A stretch of DNA of 64,000 nt from Photobacterium proteolyticum. GTDB taxonomy: Bacteria > Pseudomonadota > Gammaproteobacteria > Enterobacterales > Vibrionaceae. Location: positions 280 to 64,279 of the forward strand of contig NZ_MJIL01000065.1 in NCBI RefSeq assembly GCF_001939735.1, given 5' to 3'. The notes beneath the pieces are model-generated. The model saw nothing but the letters and a program-made list of their open reading frames with translations, searched no databases and was not told the DNA's origin. Below, one piece after another: positions 19,188 to 30,307 of the stretch. A program made the translations under genes and the position numbers. Position 1 is the stretch's first letter. Every line of letters starts with the position of its first letter.

Positions 19188-19790
19188 TTAAGCCAGAAAA
19201 GCCGGGATCTTGCTTTCATACTCGGCAATCTTGCCCTCGTGTTGGAGGGTCAGGCCGATGTTGTCCAGGCCGTTTAGCAGGCAGTGGCGGCGAAACTCAT
19301 CGATTTCAAAGCTGTACTGTTTGCCGTTGGCGGTGACTTGCATCGTCTCAAGATCGACTGTGATTTGTGCCCCTTCGGTATTTTCGACAAACTGGAACAG
19401 CTCGTCGACTTCCTGCTCGCTCAGGCGCACAGGCACCATCTGGTTATTGATGGAGTTGCCATAGAAGATATCGGCAAAGCTTGGGGCGATCATCACCCTG
19501 ATGCCGTAATCGGCCAGTGCCCACGGTGCGTGCTCGCGCGAAGAGCCGCAGCCGAAGTTTTCACGGGCCAGCAGGATGCTGGCACCCTGATAGCAAGGGG
19601 CGTTCATCACGAAATCCGGGTTTGGCTTCTCGCCGGCATCGTCGAGAAAACGCCAGTCGTGAAACAGATGCTTGCCAAAGCCTGTCCGGGTTACTTTCTG
19701 GAGAAACTGCTTGGGAATGATAGCGTCAGTGTCGACGTTCGCCGCATCCAAAGGAACCACCAAACCTGTATGTTGTTTAAAACCTGCCAT
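19188..19790 (-). CDS. leuD: 3-isopropylmalate dehydratase small subunit LeuD
   Basis: LeuD pairs with LeuC to isomerise 2-isopropylmalate to 3-isopropylmalate in leucine synthesis. The 200-aa protein shows the swivel-domain motifs [11 protein letters not shown] and [15 protein letters not shown]. It starts 15 nt after leuC and ends before the operon terminator. Length is normal. Confidence 0.97.
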   Translation of the reverse strand: MAGFKQHTGLVVPLDAANVDTDAIIPKQFLQKVTRTGFGKHLFHDWRFLDDAGEKPNPDFVMNAPCYQGASILLARENFGCGSSREHAPWALADYGIRVMIAPSFADIFYGNSINNQMVPVRLSEQEVDELFQFVENTEGAQITVDLETMQVTANGKQYSFEIDEFRRHCLLNGLDNIGLTLQHEGKIAEYESKIPAFLA

Positions 19791-19805
19791 TTTTTGTTCC
19801 TTCTG

Positions 19806-21245
19806 TTAAGCGGTTGCGGTTTCTGAGTCCAGTTCACGGATATCAACGAAGTGGCCGGCACAGGCGGCTGCTGCAGCCATCGCCGGGCTAACCAGATGGG
19901 TACGACCATCGCGTCCCTGGCGGCCCTCGAAGTTACGGTTACTGGTTGATGCACAGCGCTCTTTCGGACCCAAGCGGTCGTTGTTCATTGCCAGGCACAT
20001 TGAGCAGCCCGGCAGGCGCCATTCAAAGCCGGCTTCAATGAAGATTTTGTCCAGCCCTTCAAGCTCGGCTTGTGCCTTGACCTGCTCAGAGCCCGGAACA
20101 ACCAGTGCCTGGATATTCGGGGCTACCTGGCGTCCCTTGGCCACGGCTGCCGCGGCGCGCATATCTTCAATGCGAGAGTTGGTGCACGAGCCGATAAAGA
20201 CTTTGTCGATACTGAAATCGGCCAGCGTTTTACCTGCTTCCAGCCCCATGTAGGCCAGGGCTTTTTCTGCCGAGGCTTTCTCGACTGGATCGCTGAAATC
20301 ATCCGGCGACGGGATTGGCTCGTCGACGGCAATCACCTGGCCCGGGTTGGTGCCCCAGGTAACCTGTGGCCTGATGTCTTTGGCATCTAAGGTAACAACG
20401 GCGTCAAAGACGGCGTCGTCGTCGCTTTTCAGTGTCTTCCAGTACTCGACTGCAGCCTCGTAGTTTTCGCCGGCAGGGGAGAACTTACGATCCTTGATGT
20501 AGTCGAACGTGGTCTGATCCGGAGCGATTAGGCCGGCCTTGGCACCCAGCTCAATCGCCATGTTACAGACGGTCATTCGTCCTTCCATCGACAGATCCGT
20601 AATCGCCTCGCCGCAGAACTCGACCACATAGCCGGTACCGCCGGCTGCCGTCGTTTTGCCGATGATCGCCAGAACGATATCTTTGGCGGTAATGCCTTCT
20701 GCGACCTTGCCCTTGACTTCGATTTTCATTGTCTTGGCACGGGCCTGCTTCAGTGTCTGGGTGGCCAGAACGTGTTCGACCTCCGAGGTACCGATGCCGA
20801 AAGCCAGCGAGCCGAAGGCGCCATGGGTGGCGGTGTGTGAGTCACCACAAACGATGGTCATGCCCGGCAGCGTAATGCCCAGTTCTGGCCCCATCACATG
20901 CACGATACCCTGGTATTTGTGGTTCAAATCATACAGGGTGACGCCGAATTCTTCGCAGTTCTTGGCCAGGGTCTCCATCTGGATCCGGGCCATTTCGCCA
21001 GAGGCCTTGATGTCCTTGGTCTGGGTTGAGACATTGTGATCCATGGTGGCAAAGGTTTTGCCAATCTGGCGAACCTTGCGACCTTTTTCGCGCAGGCCGT
21101 CGAAAGCCTGCGGTGAGGTCACCTCGTGTACCAGGTGACGGTCGATGTATAAAATCGGGTTTTCGCCTTCCGCCTCGACGGCAACGTGGGCATCGTATAC
21201 TTTTTCATAAAGCGTCTTTGGCGCTTTTGCTTCGGTGTTTGACAT
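19806..21245 (-). CDS. leuC: 3-isopropylmalate dehydratase large subunit LeuC
   Basis: LeuC is the aconitase-like catalytic subunit carrying a 4Fe-4S cluster. The cluster ligands are visible as the Cys in FIGSCTNSR and the two Cys in [10 protein letters not shown]; the substrate-binding [14 protein letters not shown] is also present. The 479-aa length is slightly above the usual 466-472, owing to a short N-terminal extension (MSNTEAK...) before the usual [11 protein letters not shown]; the start agrees with the ribosome-binding region. It lies 23 nt after leuB. Confidence 0.97.
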   Translation of the reverse strand: MSNTEAKAPKTLYEKVYDAHVAVEAEGENPILYIDRHLVHEVTSPQAFDGLREKGRKVRQIGKTFATMDHNVSTQTKDIKASGEMARIQMETLAKNCEEFGVTLYDLNHKYQGIVHVMGPELGITLPGMTIVCGDSHTATHGAFGSLAFGIGTSEVEHVLATQTLKQARAKTMKIEVKGKVAEGITAKDIVLAIIGKTTAAGGTGYVVEFCGEAITDLSMEGRMTVCNMAIELGAKAGLIAPDQTTFDYIKDRKFSPAGENYEAAVEYWKTLKSDDDAVFDAVVTLDAKDIRPQVTWGTNPGQVIAVDEPIPSPDDFSDPVEKASAEKALAYMGLEAGKTLADFSIDKVFIGSCTNSRIEDMRAAAAVAKGRQVAPNIQALVVPGSEQVKAQAELEGLDKIFIEAGFEWRLPGCSMCLAMNNDRLGPKERCASTSNRNFEGRQGRDGRTHLVSPAMAAAAACAGHFVDIRELDSETATA

Positions 21246-21268
21246 TGCTCGATTGCTCCTCGTTTGTC

Positions 21269-23910
<2,642 letters not shown>

Positions 23911-23978
23911 TGCTTCTTCCTTATGTTGGCCTGCCTGTCTAGGCATTGTCTGCATCCGCTTGCGCCGGCTCTGTTATA

Positions 23979-24005
23979 TAAAAAAACCCGCGCTTTCTGC
24001 GCGGG
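23979..24005 (-). terminator. Attenuator terminator of the leu operon leader
   Basis: On the minus strand ACCCGCGC-AGAAA-GCGCGGGT is followed by a run of T. It lies between the leader peptide and leuA. The 5' arm can instead pair with GCGCGGGT at the end of the leader ORF (24046-24053), which would form an antiterminator. Confidence 0.9.
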
Positions 24006-24042
24006 TTTTTTAGAATTCTTGGTGGTGTTTCTCACCCATCAG

Positions 24043-24105
24043 CTACCCGCGCGAATTATTCACGATAATGAGGAGGCTAAGGAGCAGAGAGAAACGATTT
24101 TTCAT
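24043..24105 (-). CDS. leuL: leu operon leader peptide (20 aa)
   Basis: An ATG at 24105 opens a 20-codon ORF ending in TAG at 24043. The peptide contains LLLSLL, encoded by CTG CTC CTT AGC CTC CTC, so five of six consecutive codons are leucine. The position between promoter and attenuator, with a mutually exclusive antiterminator/terminator pair, is the classic arrangement for leucine-dependent attenuation: ribosomes stalling at Leu codons would favour leuABCD expression. The sequence is unlike E. coli LeuL apart from the Leu cluster. Confidence 0.88.
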   Translation of the reverse strand: MKNRFSLLLSLLIIVNNSRG

Positions 24106-24139
24106 TTTTTAAATGATATCCACAAAGTTGATTAACAAA

Positions 24140-24169
24140 TGAATACCAAATAGACAGGTTAAACGTCAA
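24140..24169 (-). promoter_or_regulatory. Probable promoter of the leu operon
   Basis: On the minus strand TTGACG (24164-24169) and TATTCA (24140-24145) are separated by 18 nt, about 35 nt upstream of the leader-peptide start. The -35 is strong and the -10 weak, so an activator may assist; LeuO is a natural candidate by analogy. Confidence 0.5.
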
Positions 24170-24384
24170 CCACTAATTGAATATTTATTTTTCAAATGTA
24201 GCTATTCATATGATTAGTAATGGATTTATTCTTTGGTGCAGTTAGGGGGATGGCGGCTGCAGAAATGGTTACGGTGAATGACTGGCTAAAAGTGATAGCC
24301 CTGGCTGATTTGGGTAACTACCCGATTTGTTAACAGTGTGCCGGTGTGAAGAGGATAACGGCAGAAATTTCTCGCTGATATAAA

Positions 24385-24402
24385 ATTAATCAAATGATTA
24401 AT
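24385..24402. promoter_or_regulatory. Palindromic operator 1 upstream of the TetR gene
   Basis: ATTAATCA-AA-TGATTAAT is a perfect 18-nt palindrome. An identical-arm copy lies 67 nt away (24452-24469). Such paired sites in front of a TetR gene are typical autoregulatory operators. Confidence 0.75.
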
Positions 24403-24451
24403 TTGATGTGAATAAATTCGTTACAGCCAAGGTAGAAGTATGAAGTAAATT

Positions 24452-24469
24452 ATTAATCAGGTGATTAAT
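24452..24469. promoter_or_regulatory. Palindromic operator 2 upstream of the TetR gene
   Basis: ATTAATCA-GG-TGATTAAT repeats the 8-nt arms of the site at 24385 with a different central dinucleotide. It lies 24 nt before the TetR start codon, a position where a bound repressor would block transcription. Confidence 0.75.
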
Positions 24470-24493
24470 TAACAATGAGTGATAGAAGGAATT

Positions 24494-25144
24494 ATGTCGG
24501 GAAAAGCAGGTCGCCCCAGCGGGGATTCTGATGCGCGGGAGAGGTTAATAACAGAGGCGAGAAAGCTCTTTGTCGCCCTTCCCTACAGCAAAGTATCGAC
24601 CCGGATGATTGCGTCACGGGCTGATGTCAATGTGGCGCTGATCCGTTATTACTTTGGGAACAAGGCTGGCCTGTTTGAGACCATGTTACGTGAAACACTG
24701 GAGCCGATCCGTGCCCAGTTAAAGCGGGTGATCAAGGTCGGTGATGCGGACAGTGTGGGCGATCTGATGCGGACCTACTACCGAATCATGGCGCCAAGTC
24801 CTGATCTGCCGAAATTGATTGTACGTACGATGATGATGGAGCCCGGAGATTTGCAGCGGCGTTCCATGGAAAAGATTTTCAGCGAAATAGCGTTTCCGGC
24901 AGAAGATTTAATGTTGGAGCAGATGAGCCGTGCCGGGATATTACGTGATGATGTGTCGCCGAAAAAGGCAAGGATGACCTTTATCAGCATGATGGTTTTT
25001 CCGTTTCTGGCCCCGCCGGCTCTGCTTGGGTTGCAAGGAATTGAATTGAATGAAGAGTGGCTGATGGAACTTGCTGATCATAATGTCGATGTGTTGCTTC
25101 ACGGTATTTTAGCGCAGGGGGGCCGTACCAATGATGAAGCTTAA
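24494..25144 (+). CDS. TetR/AcrR-family transcriptional regulator
   Basis: The 216-aa protein has an N-terminal helix-turn-helix domain (ERLITEARKLF... VSTRMIASRADVNVALIRYYFGNKAGLFETML) and a helical ligand-binding C-terminal domain. I start it at the ATG at 24494, with GAAGGA just upstream. It is the first gene of a unit with a membrane-fusion protein and an RND pump, overlapping the next gene by 14 nt, so it most likely represses the pump together with itself through the two palindromes upstream. The inducer is unknown. Confidence 0.9.
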   Translation: MSGKAGRPSGDSDARERLITEARKLFVALPYSKVSTRMIASRADVNVALIRYYFGNKAGLFETMLRETLEPIRAQLKRVIKVGDADSVGDLMRTYYRIMAPSPDLPKLIVRTMMMEPGDLQRRSMEKIFSEIAFPAEDLMLEQMSRAGILRDDVSPKKARMTFISMMVFPFLAPPALLGLQGIELNEEWLMELADHNVDVLLHGILAQGGRTNDEA

Positions 25145-26504
25145 TAGAAAACTATTGATTTTGCCGGCGATACTGGTTGGTGTGGCCGTGTTGGCGCTGG
25201 CGATTAATCTGCGCTCGACCCCGGCAGTCAAGCCGGTGTTGAACAAGGCGCGGCCGGTTGATGTGATTAGCCTGCAGCAGCTGCCTCTGGCCCCTGTGGT
25301 GACCGGATTTGGCCGGGTTAAGCCCAAAGTCGAATGGCAGGCCATTGCCGAGGTATCCGGCAAGGTGGTGTATCGCCATCCCGGGCTGGAGAAAGGTCGG
25401 GTACTGGATGCTGGCACGACCTTGCTGAAAATTGATCCCCTGGATTACGAACTCCGTCTGGCCCAGGCCGAAGCGGATGTTAGTTCAAGTCAGGCTCAGC
25501 TAGCCAAGTTGGCCCAGGAAGAGCAGAACCTGAAAACGACGCTGAAGATTGAGAAAAACCGGTTGGCCATCAGCCAAAAAGAGCTGACCCGCAAGAAAGA
25601 GCTGCGTGGCAAGGGGCTAACCTCGCAGTCTGCTGTTGATCTAGAGTTGCAAAACACCCTCGCCAGCCAGAAGGTGGTCCAGGATATCGAGAATCAGCTG
25701 ATTGTGCTGCCCAATGAACGCAAAGTCACCGTCGCACAGCTGGAAGTTAACCAGTCTCGGGTTGCCGAGGCCAGACGCTCGCTGGAGAAAACCGTGATCA
25801 CTCTGCCAGTGGATGCTCGGATCTCCAGTGTCGATATCGAACAGGATCAGGTGGTCAATGCCCAGCAAAGTATGGTGATTGCCCACGGGATTGATACCGT
25901 GGAAATCGATGCTCAGGTTGCGCTCCATGATATGCAGGTATTGGCATCGAGCCTGACCCAGTATACGGCACATGCCGATGGCCGTCCGCGGGCTGATCAG
26001 CTTGATCTGACGGCGAGTATCCAGCTCTCTAGCGGTAGCTTCCAGCAGCAGTGGCCGGCGAAGGTTACCCGGATCAGCGATACCGTCAGTGCCAATCAGG
26101 CCACGGTCGGGGTGATCCTCGAGGTGGATCAGGATTACAGCCAGCTTTCCCCGGAAGATGCGCCGCCATTGGTCAACGGCATGTTTGTCGAGGCGCGTTT
26201 GTCCGGACAGGACAATGCCCACTGGGTGATCCCGGAGCGGGCACTGCATGGTGATAAGATTTACCTGGTTGCAGAGAATAATACGTTGCAGATTCAGTCA
26301 GTTACCGTGCTGTTCCGCCGGGCTGGCAAGGTTGCTATCGCGGGTGAGCTATCATCCCGGCAGCAGCTTGTCGTTAATGATTTGCTGCCGGCGGTGTCCG
26401 GTATGGCACTTCAGGTGGTCACTCGAAATGGTCTGGCGGTGACAGAGGCGAGTCAGCAAGACAATGACGGGGCAAGCCAGAAGGATGAGGAGCCTGCGTT
26501 ATGA
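25131..26504 (+). CDS. RND efflux periplasmic adaptor (membrane-fusion protein)
   Basis: The 457-aa protein has a single N-terminal membrane anchor (LLILPAILVGVAVLALAI), a beta-barrel/lipoyl region split around a coiled coil (about residues 110-225: alternating Glu/Lys/Gln with LAKLAQEEQNLKTTLKIEKNR), and a C-terminal membrane-proximal domain. Such adaptors link an RND pump to a TolC-type channel. It starts within the end of the TetR gene and overlaps the pump gene by 4 nt (ATGA), so the three are cotranslated. No outer-membrane factor is encoded here. Confidence 0.93.
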   Translation: MMKLNRKLLILPAILVGVAVLALAINLRSTPAVKPVLNKARPVDVISLQQLPLAPVVTGFGRVKPKVEWQAIAEVSGKVVYRHPGLEKGRVLDAGTTLLKIDPLDYELRLAQAEADVSSSQAQLAKLAQEEQNLKTTLKIEKNRLAISQKELTRKKELRGKGLTSQSAVDLELQNTLASQKVVQDIENQLIVLPNERKVTVAQLEVNQSRVAEARRSLEKTVITLPVDARISSVDIEQDQVVNAQQSMVIAHGIDTVEIDAQVALHDMQVLASSLTQYTAHADGRPRADQLDLTASIQLSSGSFQQQWPAKVTRISDTVSANQATVGVILEVDQDYSQLSPEDAPPLVNGMFVEARLSGQDNAHWVIPERALHGDKIYLVAENNTLQIQSVTVLFRRAGKVAIAGELSSRQQLVVNDLLPAVSGMALQVVTRNGLAVTEASQQDNDGASQKDEEPAL

Positions 26505-29500
26505 TCCGTTATTTTTCTCGTCATCCGACAGCAGCCAACCTGTTGATGTTGGCCCTGCTGATCTTCGGCCTGGTCTCCCTGCCGCAGATCAAGCGGGAAA
26601 CTTTTCCTGAATTCTCGCCGCCTTACATTATTGCTTCAGTCGTGTACCCGGGGGCTTCGCCGCAGGAAGTCGAAGAGAGCATTTGTATGCGGATGGAAGA
26701 TGCGGTCGATGGGTTGGCGAATATCGAGGAGACCCGCTGCGAGGCTGTGGAGGGGGCTGCTTCGCTGATCCTTAAGTTGACCGGCAGTGATGTGGTGTCG
26801 CGGATGCTGGTGGATGTCCAGACCCAAATCAACGCCATCAATGACTTCCCGACGCAAATCGAATCACCGATCGTCCGCGAGCTGGACTGGAACGAGCCAG
26901 TCGTTGATGTGGCTATCAGTGCCGATACCAGCTGGCCACACCTCAAGGCCTATGCCGAGCAGCTGAAGCGCAAGCTGAAGCTGGATTACGGCGTATCCCT
27001 GGTTGAAGTGGCCGGTTTCTCCGATCACCAGCTTCGGGTGGAGCTGAAAGAAGCCCCGCTGCGCCAGTTGGGTCTCAGTGTCGGTGATGTTGCTGATCGC
27101 CTTTCGCGTCAGAACTTGAAGTTACCGAGCGGCAATATTGAGCTGGCGGAGAAAAACCTGTTGATCCGGTTTGATGAGCAGAAGATCACTCCGGACACGC
27201 TGGCCAGCACCGTGATCGGTGCCGATAGTGAAGGAGCCCTGCTGCGGCTGGGAGACATTGCAACCATTACCGACCGGTTCGAGCTGGATGAACAAAAAGT
27301 GCTGTTCGACGGCCAGCCGTCGGCGCTGCTGAAGATCAGCAAGAACAAGGCAGATGATGCCTTGCGGATCAAAGAGCGGGTGGTGCAGTTTGTCGAGGAT
27401 GAGAACCAAATCGCGCCGACCGGCGTCACGCTTAATCTGACCAACGATATCTCCTCGGTCTTGTGGGATCGCCTGACCATGATGGTGAAAAATGGCTGGC
27501 AGGGGGTGGTGCTGGTATTTGCCACCATGTGGCTGTTTTTCACGTTCCGTTATTCGTTCTGGGTGGCGGCCGGGTTGCCGGTGGCCTTTCTTGGCAGCCT
27601 GTTCCTGATGGCTGGCCTTGGTTTGTCGATTAACATCATGTCGTTGGTCGCTCTGCTTATGGCGATTGGTATCATGATGGATGATGCCATAGTGATTGCC
27701 GAATCGATTGCTGCCCACCTCGAGCGAGGGCTGACGATCCCCGATGCGGTTTCCGATGGGGTGAAGAAAGTCTTCCCTGGTGTGCTTTCCTCTTATCTCA
27801 CGACAGTGTGTATTTTTGGAAGCCTGCTGTTTTTGGAAGGGGAGATGGGGGCCGTTCTCAAGGTGGTCCCTATGGTGCTGATCCTGGTGCTGACCATCAG
27901 CCTGGTTGAGGCCTTCCTTATCCTGCCTAACCACCTGAGCCATTCGCTGCAAAAGCAGCAGGCAAGAGGCCGGCATGAGCGGCCGCCGCTGGCATTCAAG
28001 GCCCGTTTTCTCAAGCGCTTTGAGACATTTCGTAACAACCAGTTGGTGACTGCGGTCGATACCGTGGTGCGCTGGCGCTACCTGTTTCTGGGCTGCGTGA
28101 TTGCGATGTTGTTGATTTCTTTCTCCTTGCTCGCTGGCGGCGCGCTGAAGTTTGTCGGCTTCCCCGAGCTTGACGGTGATATTGCCGAAGCCCGGGTGAT
28201 CCTGCCGCCGGGAGCGTCATTGGCCCAGACCGAACTGGTGGTCGATGAAATCATCACGGCCGCTGAAAAGCTTAACCGTGAGTGGAGTGACGAGCGGGAA
28301 GGCGGGCAGACGCTCGTCGAGCATATTACTGCGCAATATAACTTCAATGCCGACGCCGATGAAAACGGCCCGCATGTCGCCACGGTAAGGCTGGATATGC
28401 TGGGCGCTGAATCGCGCAATAGCCTGATCGATGAGTTTATTGCTGCCTGGCGTGAGGAAGTCGGGGTGATTGCCGCGCCGGTGTCCATGGTCTTTAAGCA
28501 GCCGATGGTCGGGCCGGGTGGCCGGGCGGTCGAAATTCGGATGCAGCATGACGATCTTGAGATGCTCAAGGGCGCTTCGATTGAACTGCAGCAGTTCCTG
28601 AATGAGTTTGACGGTGTGTCCGGTGTGCTGGATGACATGCGGATGGGTAAGCAGGAGGTACTGGTCAAACTGCGTCCGGGGGCCGAAAGCTTCGGCATTG
28701 ACGGTCAGATGATTGCCTCTCAGCTGCGGGCGGCCTACTTTGGTCAGACAGCCGATGAAATTCAGATTGGTCCGGAGAATATCGAGGTCGAGGTGCGCTT
28801 TGACAAGCAGGAGGCGGCCAACCTCCAGACGTTGGCAAGCTTTCCGGTGATCCTGGGCGATGGCAGTCAGATCCCGCTAGCCTCGGTTGCCGTGTTGGAA
28901 TATCAGCGTAACTTTGTCCGTATTCAGCGGATCAACGGGGTCCGGACGCTGAGTGTGTTTGCCGATCTCGATAGTAGCAAGATCAGCTCGACGGAAATTA
29001 CCCGTCAGTTCCGTAATCGCCTGATGCCCGAGTTGCAGCAAGCATATCCGGGCCTGCGGTTTGATTTTGAAGGCGAGGCCAAAGATACGGCGCAAACCGG
29101 TCAGTCGATGGGGATTGGTTTTATGCTGGGTATCTTCGGGGTGTTTGTGATCCTCAGCTACCAGTTCCGAAGCTATCTGGAGCCGTTCGTGGTGTTGTTG
29201 GCGATCCCGTTGGCATTAATCGGCGTTTTCTGGGGGCACTGGTTATTGGGCTTTGCCCTGAGCATGCCCAGTATCATGGGCTTCGTTTCCCTTGCGGGGG
29301 TGGTCGTCAATGACTCTATCTTGCTGGTGCAGTATATCCGCCACCATGTCGATGATGGTGACAGCGTGCATGATGCCGTAGTGAAAGCGAGCCGGGAGCG
29401 TTTTCGTGCCGTGTTCCTGACCTCTCTGACAACGGCGGCCGGGTTGCTGCCGCTGCTGCTGGAAACCAGCTTGCAGGCACAGGTGATCCAGCCGCTGGTG

Positions 29501-29623
29501 ATATCAATCGTATTTGGGATCTTTACCTCGACCCTGCTGGTACTGTTTATGATCCCGGCGGCCTACGCCATTCTTGCCGACTTCAACCTGGTGCGAAAGC
29601 ACGAGGAACTTGTGCCGGCCTAG
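26501..29623 (+). CDS. RND efflux pump permease (AcrB/HAE family)
   Basis: This 1040-aa protein is a full-length proton-driven RND transporter with about 12 membrane segments and two large periplasmic loops. The proton-relay acidic pair is in GIMMDDAIVIAE (TM4), and the first helix begins RHPTAANLLMLALLIFGLVSLP. The C-terminal repeat contains GFVSLAGVVVNDSILLVQY. It probably exports drugs, bile-like compounds or metabolites; the substrate cannot be read from sequence. It resembles the Vex/Vme-type pumps of vibrios, with no specific assignment made. Confidence 0.95.
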   Translation: MIRYFSRHPTAANLLMLALLIFGLVSLPQIKRETFPEFSPPYIIASVVYPGASPQEVEESICMRMEDAVDGLANIEETRCEAVEGAASLILKLTGSDVVSRMLVDVQTQINAINDFPTQIESPIVRELDWNEPVVDVAISADTSWPHLKAYAEQLKRKLKLDYGVSLVEVAGFSDHQLRVELKEAPLRQLGLSVGDVADRLSRQNLKLPSGNIELAEKNLLIRFDEQKITPDTLASTVIGADSEGALLRLGDIATITDRFELDEQKVLFDGQPSALLKISKNKADDALRIKERVVQFVEDENQIAPTGVTLNLTNDISSVLWDRLTMMVKNGWQGVVLVFATMWLFFTFRYSFWVAAGLPVAFLGSLFLMAGLGLSINIMSLVALLMAIGIMMDDAIVIAESIAAHLERGLTIPDAVSDGVKKVFPGVLSSYLTTVCIFGSLLFLEGEMGAVLKVVPMVLILVLTISLVEAFLILPNHLSHSLQKQQARGRHERPPLAFKARFLKRFETFRNNQLVTAVDTVVRWRYLFLGCVIAMLLISFSLLAGGALKFVGFPELDGDIAEARVILPPGASLAQTELVVDEIITAAEKLNREWSDEREGGQTLVEHITAQYNFNADADENGPHVATVRLDMLGAESRNSLIDEFIAAWREEVGVIAAPVSMVFKQPMVGPGGRAVEIRMQHDDLEMLKGASIELQQFLNEFDGVSGVLDDMRMGKQEVLVKLRPGAESFGIDGQMIASQLRAAYFGQTADEIQIGPENIEVEVRFDKQEAANLQTLASFPVILGDGSQIPLASVAVLEYQRNFVRIQRINGVRTLSVFADLDSSKISSTEITRQFRNRLMPELQQAYPGLRFDFEGEAKDTAQTGQSMGIGFMLGIFGVFVILSYQFRSYLEPFVVLLAIPLALIGVFWGHWLLGFALSMPSIMGFVSLAGVVVNDSILLVQYIRHHVDDGDSVHDAVVKASRERFRAVFLTSLTTAAGLLPLLLETSLQAQVIQPLVISIVFGIFTSTLLVLFMIPAAYAILADFNLVRKHEELVPA

Positions 29624-29646
29624 ACCGCTATTGCCATCACACTCTC

Positions 29647-29674
29647 AAACGGGACCAGTTGGTCCCGTTTTTTT
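29647..29674 (+). terminator. Intrinsic terminator of the RND operon
   Basis: AAACGGGACC-AGTT-GGTCCCGTTT forms a 10-bp stem followed by TTTT, 24 nt after the pump stop. Confidence 0.93.
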
Positions 29675-29794
29675 GTCTGATGCCTGGCCAGGCTTTCACA
29701 CTGGCGTGTTTTGTCATTGAGCCTCCTTGAAAACGTCACGGCACTGTCATCTCGCTTTTTTAGTCTGACGATAATTTAATCAGTGAAGGACTCA

Positions 29795-30307
29795 ATGATG
29801 GCCGTTCTCGCACCGATACAGCGTTTTGATAATGCCTTTTCTACTCTTTGCCTGTGCCACCGGTTTAATTATCAGGTGGCTGCTATGAGCCGGGCGGTTT
29901 CTCGTTCGGGAGACGGCCCGCTGTATGCCGTTTTCGGCATGACGGTATGGCTGACCGATGAACAACAAGGCAGTCAGGTGCTCGTTCTCGGCTTGCTGGC
30001 ATTTTTAATCGAGCTGCCGGTGTATTGGCTGCTTAAAAACGCATTCAAGCGCAGTCGGCCCAGCCACCTGCCGAGCTTTATTAAACCCTCCGATAAATAC
30101 AGTTTGCCTTCCGGGCATACGGCTGCCGCGTTCATCATGGCCTCGCTTATCTCGGCGTTTTATCCGGCAGCGGCTTGGCTCGTGTGGCCATGGGCGGCAC
30201 TTATCGGCTTGTCCCGGGTACTGCTCGGGGTGCATTTCATCAGTGATATTGTGGCGGGCGCATTGCTCGGACTGATCTGCTTCGATTTCGTTCAGGGGAC
30301 ATTATGA
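29795..30307 (+). CDS. PAP2-family membrane phosphatase
   Basis: This 170-aa integral membrane protein has the three PAP2 phosphatase motifs: KNAFKRSRPS, LPSGHTAA and SRVLLGVHFISD. Family members remove phosphate from lipid phosphates or pyrophosphates such as undecaprenyl-PP or phosphatidate. Either of two adjacent ATG codons could be used; AAGGA lies upstream at 29786. Its stop overlaps the start of the glycosyltransferase gene (ATGA), suggesting that the two act in one lipid-sugar pathway. It has its own region after the RND terminator. Confidence 0.9.
   Translation: MMAVLAPIQRFDNAFSTLCLCHRFNYQVAAMSRAVSRSGDGPLYAVFGMTVWLTDEQQGSQVLVLGLLAFLIELPVYWLLKNAFKRSRPSHLPSFIKPSDKYSLPSGHTAAAFIMASLISAFYPAAAWLVWPWAALIGLSRVLLGVHFISDIVAGALLGLICFDFVQGTL

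Noticed and set aside
27122-27976. Long (284-codon) open frame antisense to the RND pump gene
   Set aside because: It lies wholly inside a well-supported pump gene, has His/Gln/Arg-rich composition typical of a shadow frame, and lacks recognisable domains or a ribosome-binding context.
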